A DNA stretch of 14,311 bases from Haplosporangium gracile (GCA_015499985.1 JAAAUF010000659.1:1263-15573), one strand, 5' to 3'; counted from the stretch's first letter, positions 1-9,851 are shown. Program-made: numbers and translations. The notes: generated from the sequence alone by a model not told the origin.

Positions 1-1281
1 GTGCTCTCACAACTGACAGAGTAAAAGCCGAAAGAGTCAATAACACATGAGGGAAGGGGGGATGTTGTTCCCAATCTAGGCCCTAAATCCAATTTCTTGT
101 GTTCCCCTTCCACTTCCTTTCATCCCATTTTACATCGAACACCCCTATGCCCACTGTGTCCAACAAGCATCTGTTCGACCCATTTTTGTTTGTTTGTGTT
201 TGTGTTGCAAATCAAAAGCGGACATGGCATGATACCAAGTAGACAAAAGGACAGAGTTTATGTAAACAAAAGGGAAGACGAATAGACGTTTTTTATTATT
301 TGCTTGAAATATTGTACTTACTCAATGTGCGTAGGCCCGGATATATCATGTTAACGACTTACACCATGGAAGAAATGAAGGTAAGGGAGGGGGCAGGCTA
401 CCTTTTTCCACAGTGTCGTGTCGTACTGTAGGGGCATTGACGTTACCTTGAATGGTGTTTTTTATTCTTAGTGTATCGTATTTTCTCAATCGGCAAAAAG
501 CTCTCCACAAGGCCCTCTCCTATCATTGCCCCGAACCTTTGTCCGCTCCGAAGAAGGGGCAAGGCCTGTACGTTAATTTTCTGCAAAATAATAAAAATCC
601 CAGGAATCGGAGAGACAGAAAGAGAGAAAAAGATATGTTTGCTCTCTTTTTTGTGTTTGTTTTTCTTGAGATAGAGAGTACAAGAGAGAAAAAAGCAGAT
701 GACTAGTTTCGGATGTGTCCCGAGAAGACGCTAAAAGGGCGCAAGGTCAGACGGAGGAGTCCATTCGACATCACACGCAGTCTCTTTTGTTTATCCTGTT
801 TATTTCAGTTGGACCTTGATTGGAGTCGAGAACGGTCTGTTGACAAGAATGATTTACTCTAAATGTGTTGGGAAATGAGAAATAGACACATTATCCAGCC
901 CTCCTTCCATTTTTTTCTCTTTTTACCTCTGACTTTCCTTCTTTGACAAGTAAGGGCTATCCAATTGTTGTCATTGTGTATGTGTGTGTCCCTCTTGAGA
1001 GCACACCACAAAAACATACACAAGAGAGAAGAGGGAAAAAAGAAAAACACTAATTTGGTCGAATGAATGCTTTTTTGGGGGATGTTGGCTCTCATCGTCC
1101 TCTCTCTGAAAACAATTTGAGCGAATCGGAGCGCTTCCAGTTGGACACCTTGTTCAGCCTGGGAAACAGAGTTCCCTCTTCTCTCGGGGATTGAAAATTG
1201 CATTTGGGATACACTCTCTTTGCTCTCTCAATCTCTCAACACTCACGCGCTCTTGTAGAGAGAAAGGAAAGTGATCGATAA

Positions 1282-1386
1282 TTGCGTGTGATTTGTGTGT
1301 GTGTGTGTGTGTTTTTTTTTTGACTGTCGCTTCCGTCCGTTGCGTGTGATTATTGAGCTTTTTTCGTTCCGTTGCGGGCGTGTGAT
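1282..1386 (+). repeat. Three spaced copies of TTGCGTGTGAT
   Basis: The 11-mer TTGCGTGTGAT occurs exactly at 1282-1292 and 1340-1350. A third copy, with a four-base insertion (TTGCGGGCGTGTGAT), lies at 1372-1386. Copies 2 and 3 are each preceded by CCG. Spacing start to start is 58 and 32 bases. This could be a degraded tandem duplication or a clustered protein-binding motif. Confidence 0.55.
1294..1321. repeat. TG dinucleotide microsatellite plus T tract
   Basis: Nine TG units run from 1294 to 1311 and are followed directly by ten T residues to 1321. It lies in non-coding spacer. Alternating purine-pyrimidine DNA next to a T tract is typical of slippage-prone simple sequence; no function is implied. 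Confidence 0.9.
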
Positions 1387-2204
1387 CTGTTTGGTTTAGT
1401 TTTTCTTCAAGGGCGCAACTGATTTTTGCTCATTACCAAGGTTTATCGTCTCTTTTTTGGCCCATTGTCCATACACCAACCAATCTCTTTTGGTTTGTGG
1501 GTCACTTCGACTCGTATTCATATTCACATCCGGACTTGGACTCGCACCTGCCTCTGGATACTTTGTTCTTCCTGAGAAAAGTCTTTGGTTTTCTTCCCTG
1601 AGCATCCAGGAACCATTCCGATTGAAAGAAATGCACTTCATCTCCTCCGTGGGGATTTTTTTCTCTTCTTGCTCGTGCTCTGCCCTTTTTTCCTTTCGTC
1701 TCTTCCATCGTTCCTGCCATCTACCCAAGGAAAAGAGAGAAAAAAGTAAAAAGCTTCTTTGGCAACGGGGGAAACATGTTAGCAAGTAAGTGCCATACCG
1801 AGCAAAAGTAATGAACCTGCGCTTCCACGCTCTCGTTAGGTTTCCATGTCATGGTCCATACACGCTTATCTCGCTCGTTTCCCTGCGCCTAGGCTCGGCT
1901 GTGTAATTCACAACAAAATAATCAGACACAAAGCAAACATAACATTTGTTGTATCACTTTATTGTTCGCAATTCGCCATTTGAGCTAGAAAGAAGAAGGA
2001 TGGTTCTTTCACACTTTTGTGGTGAATATGCAGCTTAGAAAAAAAAAAAAAAAGTTCTTTAAGCTCAAGGTCTAGGCAATCCCACTTTCTTCCACGAGTG
2101 AGATTTTTCCCTTGAGTTAATTGTTTACGCCTTCTCCCCTCCTGTGTTCTATTCCATTTCGTTAGTGGCGATTTTGATTCTTAGCAATCAAAGTTCACTC
2201 TTCA

Positions 2205-2270
2205 TTTGCTCTCATCCTCTCTCTCCTCTCTCTCCTTCTGCCTCTCTTCTTTCTTGTTCTCTCTCTGTAT
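2205..2270 (+). repeat. CT-rich polypyrimidine tract
   Basis: About 65 bases are nearly pure C and T, in repeated CTCTCTCC-like blocks. It lies beyond the 3' end of NTA1, in the gene-poor left part of the window. Similar tracts precede the start codon of the wall-protein gene at 12629, so this may be a leader-like relic or simple sequence. Confidence 0.7.
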
Positions 2271-2358
2271 GTGATAACTGACGACATGATACAAGAACTC
2301 CTATTGGCTAACAGATACTGAGAGATAAAGGGAGAAATCACAATTTTGCTTTTTTTTT

Positions 2359-2364
2359 TTTATT
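2359..2364 (-). terminator. Candidate poly(A) signal of NTA1
   Basis: Read on the minus strand this is AATAAA, 95 bases past the NTA1 stop codon. It lies in a T/A tract, so chance occurrence is possible. Confidence 0.4.
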
Positions 2365-2458
2365 TCTGAGAAAGACAACATGCTCTCCTTCTCCTTTCCC
2401 CTGCCTGTCTGTTTCTTCGAGCGAGGGGTGAGGCGATGACCGGGTGTGTTGGGGTTTT

Positions 2459-4599
2459 CTAATCGGTAGTCTCGACAAGAAGGATGCCCTCTTTATCCGA
2501 GGAAAGAGCGCCCACCAACTCTGGACCCTCGTTTGTCATTTTGATCACGCATGAACTTCCCACGAAGAGTGCTCCTATGTTTTCAATACCGAAATAAAAA
2601 CGAAATGAAACGAAATGAAATCAGTGAGCGAGTGAATAAATGAAAAAAAAATTGAGCAAATCACCATCCACATTTGTTTGATTGCCTTTGCTTTGTTTTT
2701 GTTGTTTAGGTATTCGTGGCATGGTAGACGGAAAAGCTGACAGAACCAATCGCACTGACGACGACTTTCACACCTACCGGATTCAGTTCCGAGTCTGTTG
2801 GCTATGACGAGATACGTCTCCAGGAATGGTTCTTTACCACCAGCTTGATGCTGCTGCTGCTTGTAGAATGGGCTCATCCGAACCGCCCAGTAATGGATCG
2901 TATCGTACTGGAGTTCTAGCGCCTGTCTTTCGATCTCTTCCTCGTCCAGCTCATCCTCCCATTCCTCATCCTCATCCTCCGACTCCACTAAATCATCATC
3001 ATCATTCTCACCACCTTTGGTCTCCGCAGCGCGCGGATCGTCAGCCGACTCGCTAGTTTGCTTTTGCTCATTTTCCAAGCGCGCTTTGGACTTTGCCGAT
3101 TTGGGCTTGGGAATGACCTTCTCCTTCTTGGGAGCTTCCTCACCCTTGTTCCAAGCCATAGAACACAAGAGCAACTTGGACCTTGCACCAAAATGGAAAC
3201 TGGAGAATTCGAAATCTGAGAAGGGGTTCTTGAACTGGTATGGGTTTACGTCCATGCAGATCCCGAATCCCACCTATTGCCCAGTTCGATAGGAAGGAAA
3301 GGCGTGAGGAGAAGTGGATTGAGAGATGTTCGAGAACACGAAAGAAAAAACGACCAGGAGAGAAAAAAAGTCCCAGAGCGAGGCGATGGATAACAGAATG
3401 AATGGCGGAATTAGTGACAAGGAAGCGAAAAAAAAGGAAGCGTTAGCCTTTTGATCCTACAACTGCTTTGTATCACTCAGATCGTGTCTACAGGGCGTTT
3501 TTACTAAATTAAGAAGAAACTATCAAAAGTTCACTCATTTACCTGCCCCAGCCCTTCAATGGGCATGGATTCAAAAGAAGGCCCTTCCTCGGCCCAGTTC
3601 TCATCGGTGTAATACAAAAAGTGCTTCGCATAAGTCTTCAAAAGAATACCCTGGGGCGAGACAAAGGCGACCGAGTTGTAGTACTCTTCCTTAAACGGCT
3701 CTGTCTTGTTGACAACCCTCTTCTCGGGGTATCCCACCTGAATGTGAGCGTTCAGACGGATAGCTAAGCAAAAAGAAATTAGCGAAAAATGAAAAGGCAC
3801 AATCAAGGGGTCGGTTATATTAATTAAAGGGATTATTCGGGTATTATCATTTCGATCTCGTGCAGATTAATGATTTTGTAATGTGAGTGATGAAAAATAA
3901 AAAGGAATACCTTGTGCTTTAGCCCATTCGATACTAGGTCCGGTCTCGGCGTCCTCCAGGTAAGGGCGGATATGGTCCTTGCTGGTGAACACGTATCCTA
4001 CGGTCAGTTAATGGAACGAACAGTTTTAATTAAAACAATTAGTTCTTTTATCACGCTCAGTCTCTTTCCCATCACAGATGAACCATGTAGGCCGTTAATT
4101 ATTGATCATTGATGAATAAAACGTAAAACAGCATTGGTTCTAACCTGTAAACGCCATTTCTGGAAGGACGAGGACATCGACGTCCTCTGGCTTGAGTCTA
4201 TCAAAGGAATAGTGATGAGGAGCACAATGGTGTCAATACCCGGTGTCTTACTTCGCGACTTGATATGTGTGTACCCTCCCCTTAACTCCATAGTGTCCGT
4301 GCCATTATCGAGTGGAGTTACTTACCTGGCGATCATTGAAGTAGCATGGTCAATGTTCCGTTGCACCTCGCCTAGAATTGGCGCGAACTGCAGGCAAGCT
4401 AAAGATAAGAAGGGAATAAGCACAGTGTTGCTTGCAGTTTCAGTGGCCGGGCCATATAAAGTGAGTGCTCTCATAGTCGGTCGGTTCCTGGTCAGTTCCT
4501 GGTCACTGCTCTTCTCCCTCCCCTGCTCCTGTTTGTGTCCCCTCGCCGTGTCTGTTGTTCTTGTTGATTCCTACAATGAAGAATCTTACCAATCTTCAT
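2459..4599 (-). CDS. NTA1: Protein N-terminal amidase (N-degron pathway)
   Basis: Minus-strand gene in seven exons: 4599-4590, 4398-4326, 4197-4145, 3997-3911, 3763-3543, 3273-2778 and 2574-2459. All introns are GT-AG and every phase agrees, giving 351 residues. It is a C-N hydrolase (nitrilase superfamily). The catalytic triad is visible: Glu41 in LPEMAFTGY, Lys121 in KHFLYYTDE and Cys154 in GFGICMDVNPY. The C-terminal core ends in FVGSSCVIK. Family knowledge: Nta1 deamidates N-terminal Asn and Gln to Asp and Glu, the first step that exposes secondary N-degrons to arginylation and ubiquitin-mediated decay. The first exon carries only ATG plus seven bases, and the start is supported by the conserved KIACLQF N-terminus it creates. 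Residues about 190-268 form an unusual Lys-rich then Asp/Glu-rich linker inserted before the last core strands. It is divergent from the NDUFAF2-like gene. Confidence 0.9.
4484..4505 (+). repeat. 11-bp tandem duplication in NTA1 intron 1
   Basis: GTTCCTGGTCA occurs twice back to back (4484-4494 and 4495-4505) inside the first NTA1 intron. It is an exact duplication without effect on the coding frame. Confidence 0.9.
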
Positions 4600-4939
4600 T
4601 CTACAAGTCTCCTAATTCTTGGATTACGTACGTCCCGGAGTGATGTGAATTGTGTGTGTGTTTGAGAGCGTGCGCAGAAATGCAACAATAAGGGAGCAGA
4701 TGGAGATTGTAAGAGAGAAAAAAGAAGCAGCATCCCTGAGCTGAATCTTGCCCTCATTCTCTGCACCTTTCCCAGCCCACGCCCACTAGTGAAAAAGCGG
4801 AGAGTAAAGCTCTTCCCTCTCAACTGTGCATTGTGGGAATCCACTCGACGGTCCCCTTAACAACGCCACTATTTCACACACGTCCCCCGAGAATTCCGAA
4901 CCTTTGAACACTTACACACACTTTACAACACATAACAGG
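4600..4939. promoter_or_regulatory. Divergent promoter region, NTA1 / NDUFAF2-like
   Basis: The start codons of the minus-strand NTA1 and the plus-strand NDUFAF2-like gene are only 340 bases apart, so both promoters and both leaders lie here. The plus-strand leader just before 4940 is CA-rich (ACACACTTTACAACACATAA), like the other leaders in the window. I see no clear TATA box for either gene. Shared regulation is possible but not shown. Confidence 0.6.
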
Positions 4940-6020
4940 ATGTCGAATCTGGGCTTGATGCGAAGACTCGCCATGTCATGGAAGGCGGTGGCTCCTGGAG
5001 GCGGACGTCAATTGGCAGGAAAAGACTTTGAAGGAAACTTGTACTTTGAGAAACCGGATCCTAATGGTACAGACAACTGGCAGAGATTCGGAGTGGGCCA
5101 CCGCAACTTAATGCAAACGCTCGCCTTTTGCAAGGACATTTTTTCTTTTTTTCACGGCCGAGACGGGTCGCGGAGGCGATTGCTATGAAGTTCTTACAAG
5201 GATCGGCTCTCTGTTAGGAGTCATGCTGGTAGTTTTTGTATAAGGATACTGACTGACGTTGTATATGTCTCATGCATGTTTTTCACTAGGTGGAAGATAT
5301 CCTCGGAGGACGGTCGAGCTTGCAAACCCAGAACTCTCGGAGGCCAACTATGACGATGCCAACATCTCCGGTACAAAGAAAAAAAGCATCTACATAACTC
5401 CTCCTCCCCCCCCCCCAACCACACTCCGAATACCCCCATGGAACATCGACATTGATAAAAACCCGAGATCACTTGGAACTAACAACCTAAATATCCACCC
5501 CATTCGAAAAAATACACAATAGTCCAATGGCAGGCATGGCTCAGGAATACACGCAAGGATCCCCCAACATTGACAGAGATCCAACGTGACGAGGCTCGTA
5601 AGCTGTTGACGGTTGCACGCGCCAAGGTGCTCGATCAGGCATGGCAGGACAGGAAGGCAGAACTGGCTTTGGAGCAGGCTCAAGGACGACAGGCTGTCTT
5701 GGGTCTGGCTTCTTCTGCGTCAAAGGCGGGTAATGCAGAGGAGACATCAACATCAGCAGCAGCGGGTAGCTCGAGTGGTGAGGAAGAGCCGGCCAAGAGC
5801 GCGGCTAGAAAGCAGATCGAGGAGAGAGAGGCAGCACGTAAAGGTAATTATCAACGACGAGATTGGCAGGTCGGTCATGTTTATGGTCAATGATGATTAC
5901 TTTGTGCTGCATGCTGACTTTTCATGTGTCTCTATTCTAGCTGGATTCAAGCCCCAAGTACAACAGGGAGACTCTTTCGAGCCACAAGCATGGTCTCCAG
6001 TGGCGACTCGTCGTCGTTGA
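4940..6020 (+). CDS. Complex I assembly factor, NDUFAF2/mimitin type
   Basis: Four exons (4940-5066, 5290-5370, 5523-5843, 5941-6020), phases consistent, encode 202 residues. The N-terminal half matches the NDUFA12/NDUFAF2 family: GKDFEGNLYFEKPDP at about 27-41, then GGRYPRRTVE at 43-52 and VQWQAWLRNTRKDPPT at 70-85. A long charged, Gln/Ala-rich helical stretch follows, then a Ser/Glu-rich linker, and a short tail with the family-like GDSFEPQAW near the C-terminus. Known role: NDUFAF2 acts in the mitochondrial matrix as an assembly factor of NADH:ubiquinone oxidoreductase and is replaced by its paralogue NDUFA12. The tail beyond the core, and the lack of a typical NDUFA12 C-terminus, favour NDUFAF2 over NDUFA12. 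The ATG at 4940 is chosen because no ATG lies upstream in frame. TMEM242-like follows 145 bases downstream. Confidence 0.85.
5401..5417 (+). repeat. Poly-C tract in NDUFAF2-like intron 2
   Basis: A run of ten C preceded by CCTCCT lies in the second intron. It is simple sequence prone to length change, seen directly; no function is implied. Confidence 0.8.
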
Positions 6021-6041
6021 AGACAAAAAATGCCACCCTGT

Positions 6042-6047
6042 AATAAA
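6042..6047 (+). terminator. Candidate poly(A) signal of NDUFAF2-like gene
   Basis: AATAAA lies 22 bases after the stop codon, with about 120 bases left before the next start codon. The short spacing suggests a compact 3' end. Confidence 0.5.
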
Positions 6048-6164
6048 ATTGTCACGTGAACCATCAACGCCCAGTGTCCATTTTTGTCAGCCCTAATCGT
6101 TCCTTGATCAGGTAGTCTTTCAGCTCAAGTCCATCAAAGCCGCATCGGTCAAGCAGCCTCTAGC

Positions 6165-7123
6165 ATGAACACACAGGAACATGGATCGGACTTGAAAGGA
6201 GTTTCAGGGAAGGATTCAGATCATCCAAAACCAGTACCGTCCAATCCCCCAAGTGCACAATTCACTAATAGACTGCTCGTGGCGTCGGGGACCGCCTTTC
6301 TGACGGGTATCTTTGGTTCGCTCTGGTACCAGGGCCGGCAAGAGAAGCGTAAAGGCATCAGTACGTGCAAACCAAAGAGCAATTGGTTGTTTTCAAGCTC
6401 ATAGGACGCTTTTTCATTAGCTAGAATTCAAGCATTTACAGTTGAAAGGTGCTTCGAGGGCTAAATACGCGATTTTTTTTGCGTTGTTTCCACTTGGAAT
6501 AGATCGGGCGGCGGCAGGAACACCAGTAGGACCCAGTTTGCAATCATTAAACGACCTCAAGATGGCAGAGTCACTGTTGAAGGAAGGCAGGATGCTGGGC
6601 GTCAAGGCCTTTGCGATTGCGACGACCATGTGCATCTCGGGCGCTGTGCTTGTTGTTGGCGGCACACGCTGGGCACTTGATGTAGAAACGGTAAGAGCTT
6701 ATGGTCGTCTACTTTTCCTCTTGTTGGCATGTTCAACAAACAAAGCATGTGTGATATTGTTATCTTGATCTCAACTCACAAGACCAGACAGCTAACTCCC
6801 TCAAAACGTAAATGATCATGATGTGATAGATACCCGAATTCTCGGCAAAAATGCGCGAGCTTTTCCCTAAACAAAAGTCCAAGTTTGTGGATGCTGTAGT
6901 AGGGGCGGATCGATCTGTCTTTGGAGAGCCAACGGCAGCAACATCATCGTCTTTAGGGGCAGGAATAGCAGGAGAAGGAGGAGGGTCAGAGGAGAAGGAC
7001 TTGGATCATGAGGAGGATGTTAATATCTTGGGGCGAATTGAGAGGGAATTGAAGCGGTTAGAGAGTGAGGAGTTGTCATCTACGTTACTCACATCAACAG
7101 CTACCCCACCAACAGACGAATAA
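6165..7123 (+). CDS. TMEM242-like mitochondrial membrane protein
   Basis: Three exons (6165-6360, 6503-6690, 6830-7123) encode 225 residues. Residues 37-55 (LLVASGTAFLTGIFGSLWY) form a first membrane helix followed by a basic QEKRK loop. Residues 86-98 are amphipathic, and about 101-124 (AFAIATTMCISGAVLVVGG and on) form a second helix. After it comes IPEFSAKMRELFPKQKSKF, which recalls human TMEM242 (helix, basic loop, small-residue Leu/Gly stretch, helix, then a motif with FRSKMQ...FP). The tail is acidic and low in complexity. Known role: human TMEM242 is an inner-membrane protein that helps assemble the ATP synthase c-ring and touches complex I assembly factors. The first acceptor was set at 6502 because acceptors at 6420 and 6441 run into a stop, whereas 6502 follows a good T tract and keeps frame. 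The family call rests on layout and short motifs, so it is moderate. Confidence 0.6.
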
Positions 7124-7500
7124 AGTAAAGTGATCCATTTCCGAGATCTCCCATCAGTTGAAAAGTTGATTTAGCCCAGTTGTGTCAGTGCGATCCAAGC
7201 CACACGACGAAAAAGATCCGTTGCGGGCGGGATTGCTATTTGACCTTCATATCCATTTTTATCATTTTTTGTCCGAAGTTTTTTACTGCTCTCTGTTAGC
7301 CGCCCAACCTCCTTCTTTTCTTCTCCCCTTCGTAGCTCAACTATTTATCAAACCCACCACTTTGTCAGCAAAACTCACTGGTTCATCACTCAACAGGAAA
7401 CTCATCAACTCAACCATACCAACACTCAGCCATCAGCTGCAGCCTTCTCCTTCCTTCCATTCGACAACAAACAACAGTAAACGACAACAGACACAACAGC
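7124..7500 (+). promoter_or_regulatory. NAR1 upstream region and leader
   Basis: This 377-base spacer separates the TMEM242-like stop from the NAR1 start. It shows a T-rich part, a TATTTAT element near 7342 and then a CA/CT-rich leader ending in ACGACAACAGACACAACAGC just before the start codon. That layout is the common fungal leader pattern and matches the other leaders in the window. The transcription start cannot be seen. Confidence 0.5.
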
Positions 7501-9802
7501 ATGGCATTCTCAGGAGCGTTGACCTTGTCCGACCTGAACGACTTTATTTCGCCATCCCAGGCATGCATCAAGCCCGTCGAGGTCGCCAAGACCGCCGAGA
7601 CACAGGTTCGTCGCCCAGCAATTTTTACCACTATGTCTGAGTTGTTGTCCTTCTAAGCACCTGCGCAGTTTGCTATATAGACCGTTTCTTTCCCTTCTTT
7701 TTTTCTTGTCAAAAAACAACTTTGTGACTAATTCAAACAAAAATGGTGTCATATTTCATTTGTACGAACCAACAATAGGGTGCAATCAAGGTTGATAACA
7801 GTGGATCGTACTATGAAGTGTCACAGGACGGATCGGAAACAAAGCTGGAGACGGCCACCATTAGTCTAAACGACTGCCTCGCTTGCAGGTAAAGAAAAAA
7901 AAAAAACAGGGTCAGCATATGGCAGAGATAAGGAAAGAAGCGTGTGCTCGGAAAAAGTGAGATGTGTCAGGCAATCGAGAAGAAAAAAGAAGGTTTGACT
8001 GATCCCACAACCGTTCTTGTATTTTTGCAATGATTTTTAGTGGATGCATTACTTCAGCCGAGAGTGTCTTGGTCACACTTCAATCTCAAGAAGAACTATA
8101 CAGCATCCTTAAGCAGAACAAGATCGCCATCGAGGTACGAAAAACAATAGGAACAGCATCTATATCTCTCTTTAATAAGAGAGATGCTACTCAACGAAAG
8201 TTAATAATACGGATCCGCACTTACTAACCGCTGCTCCTTATTTTTTTTGTGTTACTAGACAAATGACCCAAGCACACATCGCACGGTGGTCGTCTCGATC
8301 TCTCCTCAGACTCGTGCGTCATTTGCAGCAAAATACCAACAGACACCCTTGCAGGTCGCCCGCAAGTTGACCTGGTTCTTCAAGTCGCTTGGAGTGCATT
8401 CGGTTTTTGATACATCCTTTTCTAGAGATTTGGCGCTCTTGGAGACCGGACGCGAGTTTGTGGAACGGTACAGGAAGGCGATTGCCAAGGGCGTTCTCAA
8501 ACCACCTAACATGAATGGATCCGCACCACCTTCGGAGGCGGCAGCAGCAGCTTCAGGCGATATGGAGGTCGATACACCAAAGCCTAGGAAGAGGATTATT
8601 CGGAGAGGGGCTGCTGCCACTAATGACGAGCCCGCAGTCGCAGTCGAGACCGAGAGCGCCATGCCTATGCTCGCATCTGCATGTCCAGGTAACGTCATAT
8701 TGTGATTTGAATGGGTGTTACAGCTCTCACATGAGGTCAACAGAAATGGAATTAATGGTCGTGTTTTTTTTATTGCACTTTTTTCAGGCTGGATTTGCTA
8801 TGCGGAGAAGACGCACGGTTACATGCTGCCGTACATCAGTGAGACCAAGTCTCCTCAGCAAATCATGGGCTCCATGGTCAAGAACCACTTTGGATCGCAG
8901 CTTGGCCTCAAGTAAGTTCTACTGCCATGATATTACTTGGTGTATCAGAAATTGAATTCTAGGAACATTTCATTAATATTTACCCTTCATTTACTGCGAA
9001 TAGCCCGGATCAGATTTACCATGTATGTGTGATGCCTTGCTACGACAAGAAGTTGGAGGCGTCGCGGTCAGACTTTTACTCGGACCTATACAAGACCAGG
9101 GATGTCGACTGCGTCATCACATCAACAGAGGTCGAAAAGATGTTTGGGGAGCAAGGACAGATGGACATGTCTGCATTTGGAGAACTGGACCTTGACCTTG
9201 GCTACAACTCTGTGGTCAAGGATCCCAACACAGGAGCAGACCAGGTTCTTGTCGGAGCCAGCGGAAATGCCTCTGGTGGGTTCTTGGAGTATGTCATGCA
9301 ATATGCTGCCCGGGAGATCTTTGGAATTGACGGAGTGGATGTTGACAAGGCTGTAGGTGTTGAGGTTAAGACGGTCAGGAATTCGGATTTCAGGGAAGTG
9401 ACGTTGGAGGTGCCAGGCAGTGGCGAGGTGCTGCTCAAGTTTGCGGCCGCGTATGGGTTTAGGAACATTCAGAACTTGGTTCGTAAAGTCAAGACAGGGA
9501 AATCGCCCTACCACTTTGTTGAGGTTATGGCCTGCCCTTCTGGATGTATCAATGGAGGAGGTCAGCTCAAGCCTCCCGGCGATAACTTTGTGGCGGTGCC
9601 GTTGAAGGACTGGATTGCACAGGTCGATGGACAGTACCGGAACGGTGCCTTGGCACGGAAACCAGATGAGAATCCTGTCCTTGAGCAATTGTACCGCGAG
9701 TGGCTTGGTGGTATTGATACATCAAAGGCCAGAGAGCAGTTGCGGACTGGGTATCATGCTATTGAACAAAACTTGGTGAACCCTCTGGCCGTCAAGTGGT
9801 AA
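7501..9802 (+). CDS. NAR1: Cytosolic Fe-S cluster assembly factor NAR1
   Basis: Six exons (7501-7605, 7779-7888, 8041-8134, 8259-8688, 8788-8911, 9004-9802) join in phase to 553 residues. This is an iron-only hydrogenase-like protein. The N-terminal cluster ligands are Cys22 (SQACIKP) and Cys68, Cys71 and Cys74 (CLACSGC). The second cluster ligands are the Cys of ACPGW (245), the Cys of MPCYDKK (300) and both Cys of [12 protein letters not shown] (465, 469). [10 protein letters not shown] is also conserved. Known role: Nar1 (human IOP1/CIAO3) carries Fe-S clusters in the CIA machinery, linking the Cfd1-Nbp35 scaffold to the Cia1 targeting complex. The C-terminus ends in VKW, which fits the aromatic C-terminal CIA-targeting tail. 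At 553 residues it is longer than yeast Nar1 (491); the extra length is largely an Ala/Pro/Glu and basic insert at about 190-240. The first donor is GTTCGT, off consensus. Confidence 0.95.
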
Positions 9803-9851
9803 ACTTTATCATTGTTGCTCCTTTTTCTTGTGAAGCAATAGTGACTTCAAA

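Larger units (their letters stand above)
1..2458. other. Gene-poor low-complexity spacer
   Basis: No convincing gene was seen on either strand. Open frames of 60-130 codons exist at several places, but they are rich in Arg, Lys, Phe and Ser runs from CT/GA tracts, lack family motifs and mostly overlap each other on both strands. The stretch holds a TG repeat followed by T10 (1294-1321), an A16 run (2039-2054), a strongly CT-rich tract (about 2205-2270) and a T tract near 2350. Such tracts resemble promoter and leader DNA of fungal genes, so part of it may be the upstream region of a gene beyond the left edge; that is inference. Confidence 0.6.

Noticed and set aside
160..190. GTTCGACCC resembling a tRNA B box
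   Set aside because: No matching A box, acceptor stem or anticodon arm around it; no tRNA could be folded by eye.
452..706. 84-codon plus-strand open frame
   Set aside because: Lys/Arg/Phe-rich tail from A- and GA-rich DNA; no motif.
859..1203. 114-codon minus-strand open frame
   Set aside because: Composition follows the surrounding CT/GA tracts (runs of Phe, Lys, Arg), with no motif and no sign of a gene.
1396..1789. Overlapping open frames on both strands
   Set aside because: Frames exist on both strands over the same DNA with low-complexity content; no protein family or splice pattern supports either.
2575..2777. C-terminal extension of the NTA1 exon reading through 2777
   Set aside because: It is intron: GTAGGT at 2777 and an acceptor ending at 2575 restore the conserved FVGSSCVIK core in phase.
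4826..4939. 38-codon N-terminal extension of the NDUFAF2-like protein
   Set aside because: The frame is open upstream but has no ATG (4826 is GTG), and the extension does not look like a mitochondrial presequence.
6403..6442. Earlier acceptors for exon 2 of the TMEM242-like gene (ends at 6420 and 6441)
   Set aside because: With the GTACGT donor at 6361 both lead to a stop codon in the GGC TAA context; the acceptor ending at 6502 stays open.
8306..8740. 144-codon minus-strand open frame
   Set aside because: It lies opposite NAR1 exon 4, which has clear family motifs and correct splice phases; the minus frame is a shadow.
9122..9688. 188-codon minus-strand open frame
   Set aside because: It lies opposite the long last exon of NAR1 and shows no family motif.
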